DNA of 64,000 nucleotides from Prochlorococcus sp. AG-436-D21 (GCA_003212655.1 QCPF01000001.1:1-64000), one strand, 5' to 3'; counted from the first letter of the stretch, positions 18,811-28,596 are shown. The notes: a model not told the origin generated them from the letters alone. Program-made: numbers and translations.

Positions 18811-18966
18811 ATTTGTCATTATAGGAGTCCCCATCACCTAGGCTCGTAAGAGTCTTTTTTTTTGCTATTTTCCCTTTTAGGCTTAAGCCCTTTTTAATTA
18901 GTGTTTAAAAACTTTTTATTTAATTTTTAAATTTAATAATTAATAATTAAAATAAATAGCTTTTTT

Positions 18967-19278
18967 ATGCAAACTTACATCGTACACTGGCAATTTCCAG
19001 ATCAAGAAAGTCATATGCAAGGGGCCGAAGCTTTCGCCGGTTTTGTCGAAGGAGGATGCGAAGGTGATGAATTTGAGGGGTTTAAAGTTCTTAATCGAGT
19101 AGTAAATCCTGAGGGAGCTAATGGTTGGGCAATAGTTGAATCTTCAAACCATCAGAACATTTGGAAATGGAGTAGTATCTGGGTCGATAATTTTGGCGTG
19201 GAAATTGAAGTTACGCCAGTTCTAACTGATAAAGAATTTCTTTCCGTCCATAAAGAAATTGCAGCAGCCTCTAACTAA
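18967..19278 (+). CDS. DUF3303-like protein
   Basis: MQTYIVHWQFPDQESHMQGAEAFAGFVEGG. Confidence 0.75.
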   Translation: MQTYIVHWQFPDQESHMQGAEAFAGFVEGGCEGDEFEGFKVLNRVVNPEGANGWAIVESSNHQNIWKWSSIWVDNFGVEIEVTPVLTDKEFLSVHKEIAAASN

Positions 19279-19337
19279 CAATAAATTTTTTGAGTAATGA
19301 CTGGTGATCTAAAATAAAAGGGTAGGATCTATTTTCA

Positions 19338-19505
19338 ATGGGTAAATTTTCTTCTGAAGAAATCGAAAGTCAATACAATTTAATAAAAATACTTTTAGCT
19401 GAACCTGAAAAGTATCAAGATGCCATTAATGCAATAAAGAAAGATATTGCATATATGCCTATAGAACTTAAAAAAAAACTAGAGGAAGAAAATATTATTT
19501 TATGA
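19338..19505 (+). CDS. Small protein, 55 aa
   Basis: MGKFSSEEIESQYNLIKILLAEPEKYQDAINAIKKDIAYMPIELKKKLEEENIIL. Confidence 0.5.
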   Translation: MGKFSSEEIESQYNLIKILLAEPEKYQDAINAIKKDIAYMPIELKKKLEEENIIL

Positions 19506-19573
19506 ATGAAGCGTAAATAGCATTCATAATAATCGTTAATTTTTAAAAATTAGTAAACAGCCATCCTCGTAAA

Positions 19574-19738
19574 CTAACCGAGAGAGTCTAAATCTCTACG
19601 ATAGTGAACTGGGTTTGCATAATCTTGCGGAACTTTCTGTTCTCTCATTAAATCTGCAATTGTTGGATATTCTTTTGCGTTATCAAGATCTCTTGCATTT
19701 TTATCTTGAATTGCGAATGGTGATCTTTTTAGATTCAT
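19574..19738 (-). CDS. Small protein, 54 aa
   Basis: MNLKRSPFAIQDKNARDLDNAKEYPTIADLMREQKVPQDYANPVHYRRDLDSLG. Confidence 0.55.
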   Translation of the reverse strand: MNLKRSPFAIQDKNARDLDNAKEYPTIADLMREQKVPQDYANPVHYRRDLDSLG

Positions 19739-19749
19739 AATTGATTTAT

Positions 19750-19935
19750 TCAAAATTTTTGTTGGATTCTGATTACGGATCCTGGATTGTCATGTACGTA
19801 AGTGTTGAATTCTCTCGCAAGCATTAGGCAATCGTATGCATCGCGCGCGTAGAAACCAACTTCATGTGTCTTATTTGTTGAATCTTTGTAACTCAACACA
19901 TATTTATTACAAGATTTTATTGGCGTTGAAGGCAT
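19750..19935 (-). CDS. Hypothetical small protein
   Basis: ORF track. Confidence 0.55.
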   Translation of the reverse strand: MPSTPIKSCNKYVLSYKDSTNKTHEVGFYARDAYDCLMLAREFNTYVHDNPGSVIRIQQKF

Positions 19936-20183
19936 TTAATTTATCTCCGTTACTGTTTAGTTCTAACTAGGCATGCTTATCAATTGACTAATAAAAATGT
20001 ACGGTTTAAGGCACAAATATATACGGATAGAGGACCAACAACTTAATTTAAAAATTAATATAATGAAAAAGAAATTTTGCAACGAAATAAGATATTTCCT
20101 TTACTCCTTAAAAACTATTTTCAGTAGCAGCCTGTTTTTGCAAAAAACTTTTTGAAGATAATATATTTTTATAAACAAATAAA

Positions 20184-20330
20184 CTATCTTGCTAAATAAG
20201 TTTTTTCGAGATTATAGATGTATTTTTCTCCATCATCATCACCATCGTCATCATCATGGAAAGAAGAGATTAATACATAAACTCCCCCAAGTCCCAATAA
20301 CATAGATAAATAAAGAATAGGATCTGTCAT
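20184..20330 (-). CDS. Small membrane protein with Asp-rich patch, 48 aa
   Basis: MTDPILYLSMLLGLGGVYVLISSFHDDDDGDDDGEKYIYNLEKTYLAR. Confidence 0.5.
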   Translation of the reverse strand: MTDPILYLSMLLGLGGVYVLISSFHDDDDGDDDGEKYIYNLEKTYLAR

Positions 20331-20519
20331 AGTTCAATTGTGAAACATTCAAATTAAATTTGAGGAAGCTTTTCAATATCTATACTTTCTTTTAATTATT
20401 TTAAAAAACTTTCTAAGATCAAAAAATTTGTTTTTTTTATTTGAGAAAATTGAAAGTAGATCTAAAATTAAGGGAAGTTTGCTTTTTTTTGAGTTAGTTT
20501 TAAAAAATTTTAAAAGTCA

Positions 20520-21158
20520 ATGTGCGGAAGATTTGAGCTGAAAACAAAATTTGAGAATTTGCCAAAGGTTTTGAAAAAAAACTATCCAAGTGGACTTGAT
20601 TCTAATTATGAGACTCAAAATCTAATAAGACCTAATGATCCTGTTCTGGTAATTAAAAACGAAGGAAGAATTAAAACTACTTTTATGACATGGGGCTTTA
20701 TTTCTCCTTGGGCTAGAGACCCATTTGATAAAGAAAGACCAAGACCATTTAATGCTAGATCAGAAACCGTAGAAGAAAAAAAATTATTTAGTGGAAGTTG
20801 GAAACATAAAAGGTGCCTAATACCTGCGAGCGGTTTTTTTGAAAAAAAATATCGTATTCGAAAAGTGAATTATGAGACTTTTTGGTTGGGAGGAATTTGG
20901 AGTAAGTGGACCTCACCAGATGGAGCAGAACTTGAGAGTTGCTGCGTTTTAACTACTGATCCAAATGATTTAATTAAACCTTTACATCATCGCATGCCTG
21001 TGATCGTTCCTAATGGATATGAGGAACAATGGACCGAGCAAGTTAAAGATGCAGATCAATTAAAAGGATTATTTGCAATCATGATGAGTTGTTCTCCTGA
21101 TGGTTGGCTAGTAGAGGATTTAAAGAAAAAAGAAACTGATCAAATGAGTTTGTTTTAA
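20520..21158 (+). CDS. SOS response-associated peptidase (SRAP/YedK-HMCES family)
   Basis: MCGRFELK catalytic Cys2, RPFNARSETV, CLIPASGFFE, HHRMPVIVP. Confidence 0.96.
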   Translation: MCGRFELKTKFENLPKVLKKNYPSGLDSNYETQNLIRPNDPVLVIKNEGRIKTTFMTWGFISPWARDPFDKERPRPFNARSETVEEKKLFSGSWKHKRCLIPASGFFEKKYRIRKVNYETFWLGGIWSKWTSPDGAELESCCVLTTDPNDLIKPLHHRMPVIVPNGYEEQWTEQVKDADQLKGLFAIMMSCSPDGWLVEDLKKKETDQMSLF

Positions 21159-21190
21159 ATGGAACGTTTACTAATTGCAAGAATAGATTA

Positions 21191-21436
21191 ATGGCTAAAT
21201 CTTATTGGTTGATTAACTCAAATAGTTCAGAAGTTAAAAGATTTATGAAAAATGATAAGAGCATTGATGGAGTTTTTGAGTATATGTTTATAGATACTGG
21301 AAAAATAGTGGGGGGATTAGGAAACAAAACACCAGTAATGATAAATACAGTTTCTGTTGAAATAGATTTAGCTAGAGAAATTTATGAAAGATTACTTTCT
21401 AAGGGATGGAGGAAAATTGAAGAAAATTGGAATTAA
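21191..21436 (+). CDS. DUF1651-like small protein
   Basis: EIDLAREIYERLLSKGWRKIEENW. Confidence 0.55.
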   Translation: MAKSYWLINSNSSEVKRFMKNDKSIDGVFEYMFIDTGKIVGGLGNKTPVMINTVSVEIDLAREIYERLLSKGWRKIEENWN

Positions 21437-21588
21437 AAAGAGAGTTAGATCTGTGCGTTAGAAATTATTGATGAAAATAATTTGAAATTCAATAATGAGA
21501 ATTTTTTACTAAAATTGACACCCGATTTAGAATATGAGGAGATTAGTAAATTATTTAATTTAGTGCAGATAAAAAAGAAACATCCAAA

Positions 21589-22312
21589 ATGGCTATCAGA
21601 ATAAATAAATATTTAAGTGAAGTAGGTTATTGTTCTAGAAGAGAAGCAGATAGATTAATCCTAGAGGGAAAGGTAACCATTAATGGAAAAATTCCAGAAA
21701 TTGGCTCTAAAGTAGAAGAAAGTGATCAAGTAAAAGTTAAAGGTCAAAGAATAGAAAAATCAAAGATACAAAAAAAACATATACTTAGCCTTTAATAAAC
21801 CTGTAGGAATTGTTTGCACAACAGATAGAAAAGTAGAACCTAATAATCTAATAGATTTCATCAAATATCCTAAAAGAATTTTCCCCATCGGGAGATTAGA
21901 TAAGCTCAGTGAGGGATTGATTTTCTTAACTAATGATGGAGATATCGTAAATAAAATACTCCGAGCAAGAAATAATCATGAAAAAGAATATATTGTAAAA
22001 GTTAATCGTCCTATTAATAGCGACTTTATTCAAAGTATGAGTAATGGAGTTGAAATATTAGACACAATAACTAAAAATTGTTTTGTAAAACAATTGGGTC
22101 CAAGAAATTTTAAAATAATACTCACACAAGGACTTAACCGTCAGATTAGAAGAATGTGTGAGGAATTAGGATATAGAGTACTATCATTAAAGCGTGTAAG
22201 AATTATGAATATTAAGTTAGACGTGCCAACAGGAAAATATAGAGAACTTACAAAAGAAGAACTCTTGGAATTAAATAGATTACTCGAAAACTCCTCAAAA
22301 ACATATGACTAA
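21589..22312 (+). pseudogene. RsuA/RluB-type pseudouridine synthase split by a frameshift at an A8 run
   Basis: S4 domain in track ORF 21589..21795; AFNKPVGIVCTTD...FPIGRLDKLSEGL...GLNRQIRRMCEELGY in another frame; removing one A near 21770-21777 restores one frame. Confidence 0.85.
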
Positions 22313-22464
22313 TTAAAAACCAATAAGAGTAATTGGGAAGTTAAAGTAAATTCGCTAGCAAAAATGCAAGATTTATACTTTTCGATTTTTGTAGAATTAA
22401 CTTAAATAGTATTAAAAGCATAATACTCGCACCGCCATTAGTTAGTAATTGAGGATTAATTAGA

Positions 22465-22605
22465 CTACCTATTAAGGATTAGAAGCCCCAGCTCTCTTTT
22501 TTGTCCAATCTTCCTCGGTTCTTCTCAAACCCTGAGCAATTAAATTTTTCCATTCTTCACGAGATGCATCTTTCTTTAATTCTTCTCTGGTTGTTATGAA
22601 AGATG
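22465..22605 (-). pseudogene. Remnant of a small cyanobacterial protein
   Basis: In-frame PSFITTREELKKDASREEWKNLIAQGLRRTEEDWTKKRAGASNP* with a stop just upstream and no start. Confidence 0.4.
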
Positions 22606-22959
22606 GCTATTTGCTTATGCAATAGTAACCTTCCCATAATTAATAAACATATATTTAAAAATTGATTATTGTTATTTGTATTTTCGATAAAACTTTTTAC
22701 CCTTGATCTATTTAAATAAACCAAAAGTAAGAACTAGTAGCCATTTTAAGGATAAAAGTCTATCTTCCAATGCATCTCACAATAACTTAATGGGTTATAT
22801 CCATTAAAATTCAAGAACTTAAATATTTTTACAGAGAATTGATGGAAATTGGCATCATTGAAAAATACCCAGCCAAAATAAACTTACTTTAAATGCAGCA
22901 TATGAAGCCAGTGTGTTCCAGACTTATCTACACCATTATTGTCAAAATTAATTACTCAT

Positions 22960-23214
22960 TTAAAGGATTGGATAAGCTATCCATCCTAATAAGGTGTAGT
23001 TAATAATGACAGCCATGAAACCTATCATTGCAAGCCTTCCATTTGTTCTCTCAGCAATAAACCAATAGGTATTAGGCCACTCAAAATCTTCACCCATATT
23101 GGATTTTTGAACTTCTGAAACTGTATTCTCTCTAGGAGGATTATCCTGATCAAGGTAATAATTACTATCTGGGTAGAAGCTTTCGCTTGAAAAATTATCT
23201 TTAAATTTGCTCAT
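22960..23214 (-). CDS. High-light-inducible protein, long form, 84 aa
   Basis: YWFIAERTNGRLAMIGFMAVIINYTLLGWI. Confidence 0.9.
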   Translation of the reverse strand: MSKFKDNFSSESFYPDSNYYLDQDNPPRENTVSEVQKSNMGEDFEWPNTYWFIAERTNGRLAMIGFMAVIINYTLLGWIAYPIL

Positions 23215-23784
23215 TTTTATTGATGATTTATAATATTTTAAAGAAAAAAAAGACTAATTAGGTTAAAAAAGTAACTTATCAACTACATATATTTTTCTTA
23301 TTTGAATCATTTCATGGGAACTAATCAGCCAATTGTATCTCTACCCCTAAATTATTTACTCAGATATACGGAATACATAAGTTATGTGACCCTTGGAGAT
23401 CTAGCACCATATGTCAAGTAGATAGATAAGTTAAATAATAAAAAGTCTTATATAAAAAAATATATTTATTAAGAAAATTTAGTTAGCATTTTATACTAGA
23501 TGTTGATTTATTTAAGTCAATAAAAATTTGAAAGCTGGTATATAGTTTTAAGAAATTATGAAAAAAAATTTTGGAATCATTTGATTACTTCGAATACCTA
23601 AATTCAATATCATTTCATCCACCTGTAATGATAATAACTACATTGGTATTTTTTTATATAAGGAGAAAAATTTTATTAGCTGACAAAAAACATTAGCAAT
23701 CTATTTAATATTTATATTTTTGAATGTGTCAAAAATTAAATAAACAAAGCATGTAATAAAAACAATTATATATACAGATTCCAT

Positions 23785-24153
23785 TTAACTAACCGTTGTT
23801 ATTGAACTGCTTAATCCATAAGTGAGAAAAATAAAACTTGCAAAAGCAACTCCAATCATTACTGTTGTGTAAAGTTTATTTAGTTTGAAATTATTACTTA
23901 CAGATGAAAAGTCAGCAATAACCAAATTTTTCATTGAATATTTATCTCTATTTATGAAATTGTTGCTCTTAACTAGATTGCCTAAAATTGGATCTTTTGA
24001 AATAGTTGTTTCTTGATTGATAAAAGAATTTAAACCTTTATCTTCGTTAAAGAATCTTGGGAACATGTATGCATGCCATAAAGCTATTATTGCAACCCAA
24101 AAAACTACAGTAATTCCTGCAAAACCAAAAAGTAAGAATCTAAAGGTTTCCAT
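23785..24153 (-). CDS. Hypothetical membrane protein
   Basis: ORF track; N- and C-terminal TM helices. Confidence 0.6.
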   Translation of the reverse strand: METFRFLLFGFAGITVVFWVAIIALWHAYMFPRFFNEDKGLNSFINQETTISKDPILGNLVKSNNFINRDKYSMKNLVIADFSSVSNNFKLNKLYTTVMIGVAFASFIFLTYGLSSSITTVS

Positions 24154-24371
24154 AATTTTTTTTATTAATTAAAATCTACATCAAAAAAAACACATAAATA
24201 TTGCAATTCAAAAAATATACCTTAAATAAATCAATTAATCATTGCATGATGTTACTAATGATTAGAAACAATGTTATTAGGAGTTTCTCTTTAAATATAA
24301 CTTAATGATCAAATCATTTATTTAATTTAAAAAGACAAAATAATAAACAAATTTATTATTACTTTTTAGAA

Positions 24372-24668
24372 ATGGATTTCAGGATTTTACTTGTTATTAC
24401 ACCAATAATATTCTCATGGATATTCACAGTTTTTTGGTTAGGTAGGTGGGATGTATTTAGATTAACACCACTAGGATTACCAAAGAGCGGAGTAGCTCCT
24501 TTTAAAAATTATCAAGTATGGGAAGATTCAGCATTAGTTCCTGATTCTGGCAGATCTGCAGAAGGTTATCCAGTATTTACTGTAAGAACTGCGGCTGTTA
24601 ATGCCCTTGGGATTCCAACGGTTTTCTTCCTTGGAGCAATTTTGGCAATGCAGTTTAAATCTTATTAA
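24372..24668 (+). CDS. Hypothetical small membrane protein, 98 aa
   Basis: [29 protein letters not shown]...[25 protein letters not shown]. Confidence 0.75.
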   Translation: MDFRILLVITPIIFSWIFTVFWLGRWDVFRLTPLGLPKSGVAPFKNYQVWEDSALVPDSGRSAEGYPVFTVRTAAVNALGIPTVFFLGAILAMQFKSY

Positions 24669-24680
24669 TAGGAATTATTA

Positions 24681-24866
24681 ATGGACATTAGATTTTTAAT
24701 TGTTGGAGCACCATTTTTAATTTCATTTTTTTATACATTATTTTGGCTAAAAAAATGGGGTGCTTTTAATTCTCCGAATAATAATTTGCCAAAAAAAATT
24801 TCTCTTAAAAATGAATCAATAGTAGAAAGTTATATTTTAGAGGATATCTTTTTAACAAAAAATTAA
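24681..24866 (+). CDS. Paralogous small membrane protein (truncated form of 24372..24668)
   Basis: MDIRFLIVGAPFLISFFYTLFWLKKWGAF aligns to the N-terminus of the upstream ORF. Confidence 0.6.
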   Translation: MDIRFLIVGAPFLISFFYTLFWLKKWGAFNSPNNNLPKKISLKNESIVESYILEDIFLTKN

Positions 24867-24901
24867 TCAAATTTTTCTTCCCCCTTAATTAAAGCCTTGT
24901 C

Positions 24902-25000
24902 ATGATTCCCATAGAACAGTATTTATTTTTTGCAATTTCTCTTTATGCATTTTTTTATCTTTCAATGACAATTGTAAATAATTTTATTCGCTTTTCATAA
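24902..25000 (+). CDS. Small membrane protein, 32 aa
   Basis: MIPIEQYLFFAISLYAFFYLSMTIVNNFIRFS. Confidence 0.4.
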   Translation: MIPIEQYLFFAISLYAFFYLSMTIVNNFIRFS

Positions 25001-25083
25001 ACAATAATTTCATAAAATATTAAACACTTATTTGTATAAAATTAAGCTTCCTGTTTTTAAAATCTTATTATATAAATATATAA

Positions 25084-25200
25084 GTAGATATTAGGGGAAT
25101 CTACTAACCGCTAGCTTTGATAAAGCGGTTCGTAATGAGAACCTCCCTTTGACCTCATTTTCTTTTTCGCAATCTTAGAAAATGAGGTTTAAAAAAATTT
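25084..25200 (+). ncRNA. Candidate structured sRNA, tandem copy 1
   Basis: GTAGAT-attagggga-ATCTAC hairpin; AACCGCT...AGCGGTT hairpin; CCTCATTTTC...GAAAATGAGG terminator; TATAAATA just upstream. Confidence 0.55.
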
Positions 25201-25315
25201 TTATTCAGAAAAAATAAAATTTAATTTTCTACAAAAATTCGAACCATTAAATATTATTCATGGTTATGTATATTATTTACTTTTTAAAAAAGTGTTTTTT
25301 ATTTATAAATAATAT

Positions 25316-25435
25316 GTAGATATTTGGCGAATCTGCAACGGTATAGATTCCGTCTTTATGAACCTAGCCAGCGCAAATATTCTTAACTACGTTTTAGTTA
25401 TTTTAGTAGTTGAGAATATTTTTATTTTAAGGTTA
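25316..25435 (+). ncRNA. Candidate structured sRNA, tandem copy 2
   Basis: GTAGAT-atttggcga-ATCTGC hairpin; ACGG...CCGT hairpin; AATATTCT..AACTAC...GTAGTTGAGAATATT terminator; TATAAAT just upstream. Confidence 0.55.
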
Positions 25436-25453
25436 ATTTTTTCTTAAAACTAA

Positions 25454-25867
25454 ATGATCAATAAATCACGAAAAGTATCCTCATTAGAAAATATCTACAA
25501 GAACTTGGAATCTGGAATGCCAGCGAATAAATCTATTAAAGACTATTCTCTCCCTAATGCGAGACAGTGGTTAGGTGGAAGATATGTAGCCCTTTGGGTA
25601 TTACCTATTTATTTAATTAGAAAAATTGCAAAAATTGCAGCTTCCTCTGCATTTATAAAACCATATTCGCCAAATAAAAATGGACTTGCTTATAAAAGAC
25701 CAGAAACTTTGTACACCTCTTTAAAAGGTGTTTTTAAAGGAGAAGATCATTTAAGATTTTTTGATCATAGGTTTATCGCTATTTGGGTATTGCCTATTGC
25801 TTTGACTGGAATTGTTTTTGAATTACTTTTTATATCTCCTACTAAGAATATTTTCCCCTTCAATTAA
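25454..25867 (+). CDS. Hypothetical membrane protein with internal duplication
   Basis: GGRYVALWVLPIYLI and DHRFIAIWVLPIALT. Confidence 0.6.
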   Translation: MINKSRKVSSLENIYKNLESGMPANKSIKDYSLPNARQWLGGRYVALWVLPIYLIRKIAKIAASSAFIKPYSPNKNGLAYKRPETLYTSLKGVFKGEDHLRFFDHRFIAIWVLPIALTGIVFELLFISPTKNIFPFN

Positions 25868-26101
25868 GCATCTTTTGCCCGCAATTTGTCCTCAATCATT
25901 AAAGACATAATAGAATATAAACAATAAAAATAATAGGTTTTGAAACCCTTCTATTTGAAACTGAAAATACTAATAGTTGCTGAAATATTTTAGAGAAAGA
26001 GAGAAGATTTAAGTTTTGGTAAAAAAATTGCAGAAAATTATTAATTAATTTAGAGAAAAATCTTATAAGTGTTAACCTTATTGGGCAATAGTTATTAAGT
26101 A

Positions 26102-26224
26102 TTGAAAGAATTTTTACAGGAGATTTGGCAGAATCATCATGACCCGGCCCATGCAACTTATGGAACAGTTGGAGTAATATTATTGTTAGTAATTTATAAT
26201 CGCTTACTCAATAAATATCAGTAA
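26102..26224 (+). CDS. Small membrane protein (TTG start), about 40 aa
   Basis: LKEFLQEIWQNHHDPAHATYGTVGVILLLVIYNRLLNKYQ. Confidence 0.4.
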   Translation: MKEFLQEIWQNHHDPAHATYGTVGVILLLVIYNRLLNKYQ

Positions 26225-26361
26225 CAAGAACCCCACAAGATATTCCAACTAATGAAAGGGTTATTAAATCGACTCGCAACTATATCGAATCAATCTATGT
26301 GTTGCCGCAAATGTAAAGTGTGCTGATGAGGTTTGGCCTCAATTAGTTTAAGCAAAAATTT

Positions 26362-26577
26362 TTAAACTCCCGCTATTTTTCGTTTTGCTTGTCGTTTTTT
26401 TAGAATTGAATAAGCTTGTAAAGCCCATTTTCGAGAAATATCAAATTCAGTATCTAACTTCTCTCTAATTAATTTGCCAATTTTAAATACTTCTGCGAAG
26501 CCTAGATAAATTATTATCAGCACCTTAGTTATGTTTACTGCACCAGCTGCTATCTTTTCAATTCTTTGATCTTGCAT
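26362..26577 (-). CDS. Hypothetical protein
   Basis: ORF track. Confidence 0.5.
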   Translation of the reverse strand: MQDQRIEKIAAGAVNITKVLIIIYLGFAEVFKIGKLIREKLDTEFDISRKWALQAYSILKKRQAKRKIAGV

Positions 26578-26720
26578 TTGTATTTATTCGATTCCACTAA
26601 AATTAACAGAGGTAAGAAATTAAGCAACATTTGCCCCTCTTTGACCACATTTAGAATATTAAATTTTTTATTTCTTTCCAAAGCAAAGAGTTAAAATTAA
26701 ATTACCAAATTAAGCTAAGA

Positions 26721-28475
26721 TTGACTCTTAAAGAACATCTCACTCAGATATCAAATGTTCTCGTGATTGGCTGCGGTGGGGCTGGTTTAAGATCTGCTAT
26801 TGAAATTAAAAAATCTGGTCTCGATGTATGTATTCTAGGAAAGAGACCGAAGACAGATGCTCATACCGTCTTAGCAGCAGGAGGCATTAATGCTGCTTTA
26901 GGCAACTTAGATAAAGAAGACTCATGGGAACAGCATTTTATTGATACTTATTTAGAGGGTTATGGCATTGGTGATCCTTTAAAAGTTGAAATAATGGCTA
27001 AAGAATCACCATCACTAGTAAAAGAAATTGATAAATGGGGGGCTAATTTTGCAAAATTAAAAAATGGTGAACTCGATCAAAGATTTTTTGGTGCGCACAA
27101 ATATCGCAGAACTTGTTATTCAGGTGATTTTACTGGATTATCAATTTTAAAAACTCTCTTAAAAAAATCAGATGATTTAAAGATTCCTATTTACGACAAT
27201 CAATATGTAACTGAATTATTGATTAGGGAAAATACATGCTTTGGAGCAATGTCATTTAATTTGTCTACTTCAGAGAGGACTGTGCACTTTGCAGATGCAG
27301 TTATTTTATGTACAGGAGGGCACACAAGATTATGGAAAAAAAGTTCATCAAGAAAAAATGAAAACACAGGTGATGGTTATTATTTAAGTCTAAAAGGAGG
27401 TTGTGAACTAATAGATATGGAAATGGTACAATTCCACCCTTCTGGAATGGTTTTGCCCGAAGAAATTGAGGGAACTTTGGTTACAGAAGCGGTAAGAGGT
27501 GAGGGTGGAAAGTTAATAAATAATAAAGGCGAGAGATTTATGAAACAATATGATCCGAAAAGGATGGAATTATCTACAAGAGATAGAGTAGCAATTGCTA
27601 ACTACACAGAAATAATTGAAGGCAGAGGAACAAAAAATGGGGGCGTTTTTCTTGATATAAGCCATAAAAGTAAAGAGTTCATTATTGAAAAACTGCCAAC
27701 CATATATAGACAATTTCTTGAAGCCCAAATGCTTGATATTTCAAAATCACCAATGGAAGTTGCACCAACTGCCCACTATTCAATGGGTGGAATTTTAGTT
27801 AATCCTGAGGATTTATCCACTTCTGTGGAGGGTCTATTTGCCGCTGGTGAAGTTGCAGGAGGACTTCATGGAGCTAATCGTTTAGGTGGTAATTCTTTGG
27901 CAGAAATTATTATTTTTGGGAGACGTGCTGGTATTGCAGCTTTAAAATATTCAAAAAATATAGATCAGCAAATTAGATCAAATAAAGCCATCGCCATTGC
28001 CCATGAAAATATTAATAAGTTTATTAAAAATGGTAATGAATTAGTGAGGCCTCTTCAAAATGAATTGCGATTAATAATGTGGAAATATTGTGGGGTGATT
28101 AAAAATGAGACATTACTTTTAGAGGGGTTATCAAAAATTGAAAGTATCAAAACAAAACTTAGTGATGTTGATGTAAGAATCGATCAATACAATTGCGAAG
28201 ATCTAGCATTAATCTTTGATTTACAATCTTCTTTGTTAAGTGCAAAAGCGACAATTGTTTCTGCATTACAAAGAAATGAAAGTAGGGGCGCACATCAAAG
28301 AAGTGATTACCCATTACTTGACCCCTTATTTCAATTTAATTGTGTAGTAAGCATGGATGATGATAATAATTTAAAAATCTCTAAAATACCTCTAAAAGAA
28401 TTAAGTAAGGAACAAAAAATAATTGTTAAAAATGCTAAAAGAGAAGAGGATATCAGAAATAAACTGCTTGAATAA
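26721..28475 (+). CDS. Succinate dehydrogenase/fumarate reductase flavoprotein-like (SdhA/FrdA family)
   Basis: VLVIGCGGAGLRSAIEIKKSG, AHTVLAAGGINAALGN, HGANRLGGNSLAEIIIFGRRAG. Confidence 0.9.
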   Translation: MTLKEHLTQISNVLVIGCGGAGLRSAIEIKKSGLDVCILGKRPKTDAHTVLAAGGINAALGNLDKEDSWEQHFIDTYLEGYGIGDPLKVEIMAKESPSLVKEIDKWGANFAKLKNGELDQRFFGAHKYRRTCYSGDFTGLSILKTLLKKSDDLKIPIYDNQYVTELLIRENTCFGAMSFNLSTSERTVHFADAVILCTGGHTRLWKKSSSRKNENTGDGYYLSLKGGCELIDMEMVQFHPSGMVLPEEIEGTLVTEAVRGEGGKLINNKGERFMKQYDPKRMELSTRDRVAIANYTEIIEGRGTKNGGVFLDISHKSKEFIIEKLPTIYRQFLEAQMLDISKSPMEVAPTAHYSMGGILVNPEDLSTSVEGLFAAGEVAGGLHGANRLGGNSLAEIIIFGRRAGIAALKYSKNIDQQIRSNKAIAIAHENINKFIKNGNELVRPLQNELRLIMWKYCGVIKNETLLLEGLSKIESIKTKLSDVDVRIDQYNCEDLALIFDLQSSLLSAKATIVSALQRNESRGAHQRSDYPLLDPLFQFNCVVSMDDDNNLKISKIPLKELSKEQKIIVKNAKREEDIRNKLLE

Positions 28476-28596
28476 TATGGATATTTAAAACTAAATAAAT
28501 GATTAATTACGTTCGTTAAGAAAATTTAAATTAATAAAAAATAAATTCTTGACCACTTTTCGACTACTTTTTGGGATAAGTAGCCCTAGCTCTTTT

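Noticed and set aside
24372-24668. Calling this ORF psbY
   Set aside because: A better PsbY match (38 aa) lies at 40383..40499; kept as hypothetical.
25899-26156. Minus-strand ORF MHGPGHDDSAKSPVK...
   Set aside because: Composition looks non-coding; the plus strand carries a more plausible small membrane ORF over part of it.
26225-26345. RTPQDIPTNERVIKSTRNYIESIYVLPQM reading frame as a gene
   Set aside because: No convincing start and too short; possible remnant but unsupported.
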